From NCBI RefSeq assembly GCF_019972155.1, contig NZ_BOVL01000019.1, positions 693,470 to 757,469 on the forward strand: 64,000 nt of DNA, written 5' to 3'. The notes under the pieces are model-generated. The model ran no database searches and was not told where the DNA came from. It was given only the letters and a program-made list of their open reading frames with translations. This stretch comes from Bradyrhizobium sp. RD5-C2 (GTDB taxonomy: Bacteria > Pseudomonadota > Alphaproteobacteria > Rhizobiales > Xanthobacteraceae). The translations under genes were made by a program, and so were the position numbers. Shown here piece after piece: positions 61,239 through 64,000 of the stretch; the first letter of the stretch is position 1; every line of letters begins with the position of its first letter.

Positions 61239-61558
61239 ACGAGGGGCGTCCGCACGATTTCGGAATAATGGAAGAATGCCGGTGAGTTGCCCGACGTGTC
61301 AAGTTGCCCAGTCGAACGCCGGCAGCCGCCGGCTACTGTGCATGGGGTTGTTTTCGATATTTTGACAGGGCGCGCCTCGCTCCGCTGCGTTGCACTGCAA
61401 AAGGCGATTTCGTTTCAATTTGCCTGGCAGCCGTACCCGCCCATCCGGGCGGTTGTCACATCTGTGACTGCTCGGCCGTATAACCGTAGTGCACTTGTTC
61501 CGCGAGTTGGATTAGGCTCACCGCCGACAGGGTATTCAAGGCAGACCGGAGAGATTTG
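61239..61558. other. Promoter region of the glutamate-synthase-like gene
   Basis: No convincing gene is present in these 320 bases. A perfect inverted repeat GTCACA-TC-TGTGAC lies at 61455-61468, about 90 bases before the ATG, and could be an operator. No confident promoter elements were identified. Confidence 0.45.
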
Positions 61559-63184
61559 ATGGATACGATGCTGCTTCCGTTCTCGCCGCGCTTCATCGTG
61601 CTGACGATCTGCGCCGTCGTCACCGCACTGCTGCTGCTGGTCGGGATTTTCGACCACAAGGTCTTCAAGATCGTTGTGATCCCGCTGGCGATCTTCGGCG
61701 CGCTGACATTGCTCGGCATCCGCGACCTGACGCAGAAGAACCATGCGGTGCTGCGCAACTACCCGATTTCGGCGCATATGCGCTTCCTGCTCGAGGAAAT
61801 CCGCCCGGAAATGCGGCAGTATTTCTTCGAGAGCGAGAAGGACGGCATGCCGTTCTCCCGCGACACCCGCGCGTTGGTCTATCAGCGCGCCAAGATGGTG
61901 CTCGACAAGCGGCCGTTCGGCACCCAGGAGGACGTCTACCGCGAGGGCTACGAGTGGATGCATCATTCGGTGGCGCCGAAGCCGCGCGCCGAGGAGAAAT
62001 TCCGCATCACGATCGGCGGTCCCGACTGCACCAGGCCGTATTCGGCCTCGGTCTTCAACATCTCGGCGATGAGCTTCGGCGCGCTCAGCCCGAACGCGGT
62101 GCGGGCGCTCAATGCGGGCGCCAAGAAGGGCGGCTTCGCCCACGACACCGGCGAGGGCGGCGTCAGCCCCTATCACCGCGAGATGGGCGGCGACATCATC
62201 TGGGAGATCGGCTCCGGCTATTTCGGCTGCCGCAACCGTGACGGCACCTTCAATCCGGAGCTGTTCGCAAGCGTCGCGGGCGACGACCAGATCAAGATGG
62301 TCGAGCTCAAGATCAGCCAGGGCGCCAAGCCCGGCCATGGCGGCGTGCTGCCGGCCGCGAAGGTCTCCGAGGAGATTTCCAAGATCCGGGGCGTGCCGAT
62401 GGGCGAGGACTGCATCTCGCCGGCCTATCACAGGGCGTTCTCGACGCCGCTGCAGATGATGGAATTCGTGGCGCAGATGCGCAAGCTGTCCGGCGGCAAG
62501 CCGGCCGGCTTCAAGATGTGCATCGGCCATCCCTGGGAGTTCCTGGCGATCTGCAAGGCGATGAAGGAGAGCGGGCTCTATCCCGACTTCATCGTGGTCG
62601 ACGGCAATGAAGGCGGCACCGGCGCTGCGCCGCTCGAGTTCATGGATCATCTGGGCATGCCGATGCGCGAGGGCGTCAATTTCGTCCACAACGCGCTGAT
62701 CGGCATCGGCGCGCGCGATCGCATCAAGATCGGCGCCGCCGGCAAGATCGCGACCGCCTTCGACATGGCGCGCGCGATGGCGATCGGCGCCGACTGGTGC
62801 AATTCGGCGCGCGGCTTCATGTTCGCGCTCGGCTGCATCCAGTCCCTGAGCTGCCACACCGATCGCTGCCCGACCGGCGTCACCTCGCAGGACCCGATCC
62901 GCAACCGCGCGCTGTACGTGCCCGGCAAGATCGACCGCGTCTACAACTACCACCACGCGACCCTGCACGCGCTGACCGAGCTGCTCGCGGCCGCCGGCCT
63001 CGAGCACACCCAGGACCTGCGCCCGATCCACTTCTCGCAGCGGAGCTCGACCACCGACGTCCGCACCTTCGCGCAGCTCTATCCGACGCTGCGCCCGGGC
63101 GAACTGCTCGAAGGCACCCAGGATCCCCGCTTCCGCGAAGCCTGGGCAATGGCGCGCGCGGATTCGTTTCAGCCGGCGGGGTAG
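61559..63184 (+). CDS. Membrane-tethered FMN-binding glutamate-synthase-family protein
   Basis: ATG 61559 follows GGAGAGA. Of 541 residues, 8-30 and 36-54 are hydrophobic helices that anchor the protein. The rest is the glutamate-synthase FMN domain: FNISAMSFGALSPNAVRALN, GGVSPYHREMGGDIIWEIGS, HGGVLPAAKVSEEISKIRGV, VDGNEGGTGAAPLEFMDHLG. C426-x5-C432-x4-C437 (GCIQSLSCHTDRCPTG) is the iron-sulphur ligand set. It lacks the amidotransferase domain, so it is not a classical GltB; the electron donor and substrate of this group are not established. Confidence 0.9.
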   Translation: MDTMLLPFSPRFIVLTICAVVTALLLLVGIFDHKVFKIVVIPLAIFGALTLLGIRDLTQKNHAVLRNYPISAHMRFLLEEIRPEMRQYFFESEKDGMPFSRDTRALVYQRAKMVLDKRPFGTQEDVYREGYEWMHHSVAPKPRAEEKFRITIGGPDCTRPYSASVFNISAMSFGALSPNAVRALNAGAKKGGFAHDTGEGGVSPYHREMGGDIIWEIGSGYFGCRNRDGTFNPELFASVAGDDQIKMVELKISQGAKPGHGGVLPAAKVSEEISKIRGVPMGEDCISPAYHRAFSTPLQMMEFVAQMRKLSGGKPAGFKMCIGHPWEFLAICKAMKESGLYPDFIVVDGNEGGTGAAPLEFMDHLGMPMREGVNFVHNALIGIGARDRIKIGAAGKIATAFDMARAMAIGADWCNSARGFMFALGCIQSLSCHTDRCPTGVTSQDPIRNRALYVPGKIDRVYNYHHATLHALTELLAAAGLEHTQDLRPIHFSQRSSTTDVRTFAQLYPTLRPGELLEGTQDPRFREAWAMARADSFQPAG

Positions 63185-63194
63185 GGGCGCCCAG

Positions 63195-64000
63195 CTACGC
63201 CGGCGCGCCGAACCATTTGGTCAGCGCCTCGGCGAGGCCTGACTGACTCCCGTCTCCGACCCACGCCACATAGCCGTCGGGTCGGACCAGCACTGCGCCG
63301 GGCGCCGGAACCGTTCCGAGCGCGGGAAGCTCCCACATGCCGGCATAATCGGCATCGACCAGCCGAACCCGATCTCTCCATCCCGCGATGTCGATGCTGC
63401 CGGGCTCGTCAAAATTGAGCAGCACCGGCCGCGCACCGTGCAGCAACGCGAAGACCCGCAGCGGGCCGTTGGTCGTCACCAGATCGAGATCGGGCATGCG
63501 GCGTCCGAGCAGCGGATGGCCGTCGCCGAGATCGTAATGCAGGTCGAGGCCCGACATCATCGCGGCGAATTTTCGGCGCGGCTCGTCCATGCGCAGCAAT
63601 TCGGAAACGACCTCGTGCAGCGCCTTGCTGCGTGCATCGGTTCGGCTGAGCGCAACATGCGCCATGGTGTTGCGCAGCACGCGCGCCGCCACCTTATGCC
63701 GTTCGGTCTGATAGGTGTCGAGCAGGCTGTCCGGCGATGTCTGCTTGACCACCTGGGCGAGCTTCCAACCCAGGTTCACCGCGTCCTGCACGCCGACATT
63801 GAGGCCCTGTCCGCCCATCGGCGGATGCACATGGGCGGCATCGCCGGCTAGCAGCACGCGCTGTTTGCGGTAGGTCACGGCCTGCCGGGTCATGTCGGTG
63901 AAGCGTGATATCCAGACCGGACTGTGGATGCCGAAATCGGTGCCGTAGACGGCGACGAGCCGCTCGCTGACGTCGCGCAGGGTCGGCTCCCTGTCGGTGC
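63195..64000 (-). CDS. FAD-dependent aromatic monooxygenase with C-terminal thioredoxin-like tail (5' end missing)
   Basis: The frame runs out of the window at 64000, so the FAD-binding start is not visible. VLLAGDAAHVHPPMGGQGLN is the GD motif of class A flavin hydroxylases and NVGVQDAVNLGWKLAQVVKQ follows it. The last 110 residues (LLGRRMPDLDL, GPGAVLVRPDGYVAWVGDGS-like pattern) match the thioredoxin-like C-terminal domain of PHBH/rifampicin-monooxygenase-type enzymes. It hydroxylates an unknown aromatic or polyketide-like compound with NAD(P)H. Its stop lies 11 bp from the glutamate-synthase-like gene, tail to tail. Confidence 0.88.
   Translation of the reverse strand, partial: TDREPTLRDVSERLVAVYGTDFGIHSPVWISRFTDMTRQAVTYRKQRVLLAGDAAHVHPPMGGQGLNVGVQDAVNLGWKLAQVVKQTSPDSLLDTYQTERHKVAARVLRNTMAHVALSRTDARSKALHEVVSELLRMDEPRRKFAAMMSGLDLHYDLGDGHPLLGRRMPDLDLVTTNGPLRVFALLHGARPVLLNFDEPGSIDIAGWRDRVRLVDADYAGMWELPALGTVPAPGAVLVRPDGYVAWVGDGSQSGLAEALTKWFGAPA

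Noticed and set aside
61415..63031. A 538-residue minus-strand frame opposite the glutamate-synthase-like gene
   Set aside because: Antisense artefact of third-position GC bias; no motifs.

Overview
The window reads as a chromosomal segment of a high-GC alphaproteobacterium, most likely Bradyrhizobium or a close relative. The reasons are strong G/C third-position bias, dense small operons for acyl-CoA, aromatic and amino-acid metabolism, many small secreted proteins of unknown function, and numerous palindromic intergenic repeats of the kind seen in Bradyrhizobiaceae. I saw no phage, transposase, CRISPR array or rRNA. One tRNA-Arg(CCT) lies at 16099-16175. Both window edges cut genes: an acyl-CoA synthetase at the left and a flavin monooxygenase at the right.

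Layout. 1-6.4 kb: end of an ADP-forming-type acyl-CoA synthetase, a myeloperoxidase-type haem peroxidase, a displaced second copy of the synthetase 3' end, and an acyl-CoA dehydrogenase pair plus enoyl-CoA hydratase operon. 6.7-15.9 kb: lactonase-like metallo-hydrolase, SDR, small envelope proteins, a 2-dehydropantoate reductase-like protein, a CAP-domain protein, a LuxR-type regulator, and a TetR regulator divergent from a Baeyer-Villiger-type monooxygenase across a perfect palindrome. 16.1-21.1 kb: tRNA-Arg, then a UbiA/DprE1/DprE2-like operon converging on a GT87-type membrane glycosyltransferase. This is a complete-looking polyprenyl-phosphate D-arabinose route. 21.3-34.3 kb: TPR protein, aspartase, a circularly permuted D-amino-acid-oxidase-like protein with a bicovalent-flavin oxidase, a di-haem cytochrome, a hydrolase, a hydantoin-racemase-like protein, an SDR/reductase pair and an enoyl-CoA hydratase.

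34.6-39.8 kb: a LysR regulator divergent from a flavoprotein plus NitT/TauT-type ABC importer operon. 39.9-46.4 kb: an aromatic cluster. A CoA ligase and a salicylyl-CoA-hydroxylase-like flavoprotein, together with a 3-hydroxybenzoate 6-hydroxylase-like enzyme, would feed gentisate, which gentisate dioxygenase and a zeta-class GST isomerase then process. A MarR gene sits inside, and a shared operator-like motif lies in front of both transcription units. 46.5-52.4 kb: cysteine-repeat secreted proteins and an RND efflux adaptor/pump pair. 52.6-64 kb: MDR-type reductase, a dicarboxylate symporter followed by an orphan binding protein, small proteins, a receiver-only regulator, an ATP-grasp enzyme, ferredoxin-NADP reductase, a patatin-like lipase, a membrane-tethered glutamate-synthase-like FMN protein and the truncated monooxygenase.

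The items I consider most worth attention are the circularly permuted DAAO-like enzyme (25239-26327), the arabinose-donor cassette (16342-21110), the gentisate cluster with its shared operator, the 3'-end duplication bracketing the peroxidase, and a composite repeat family with covarying hairpins. All functions are inferred from sequence features read by eye; no database search was run.
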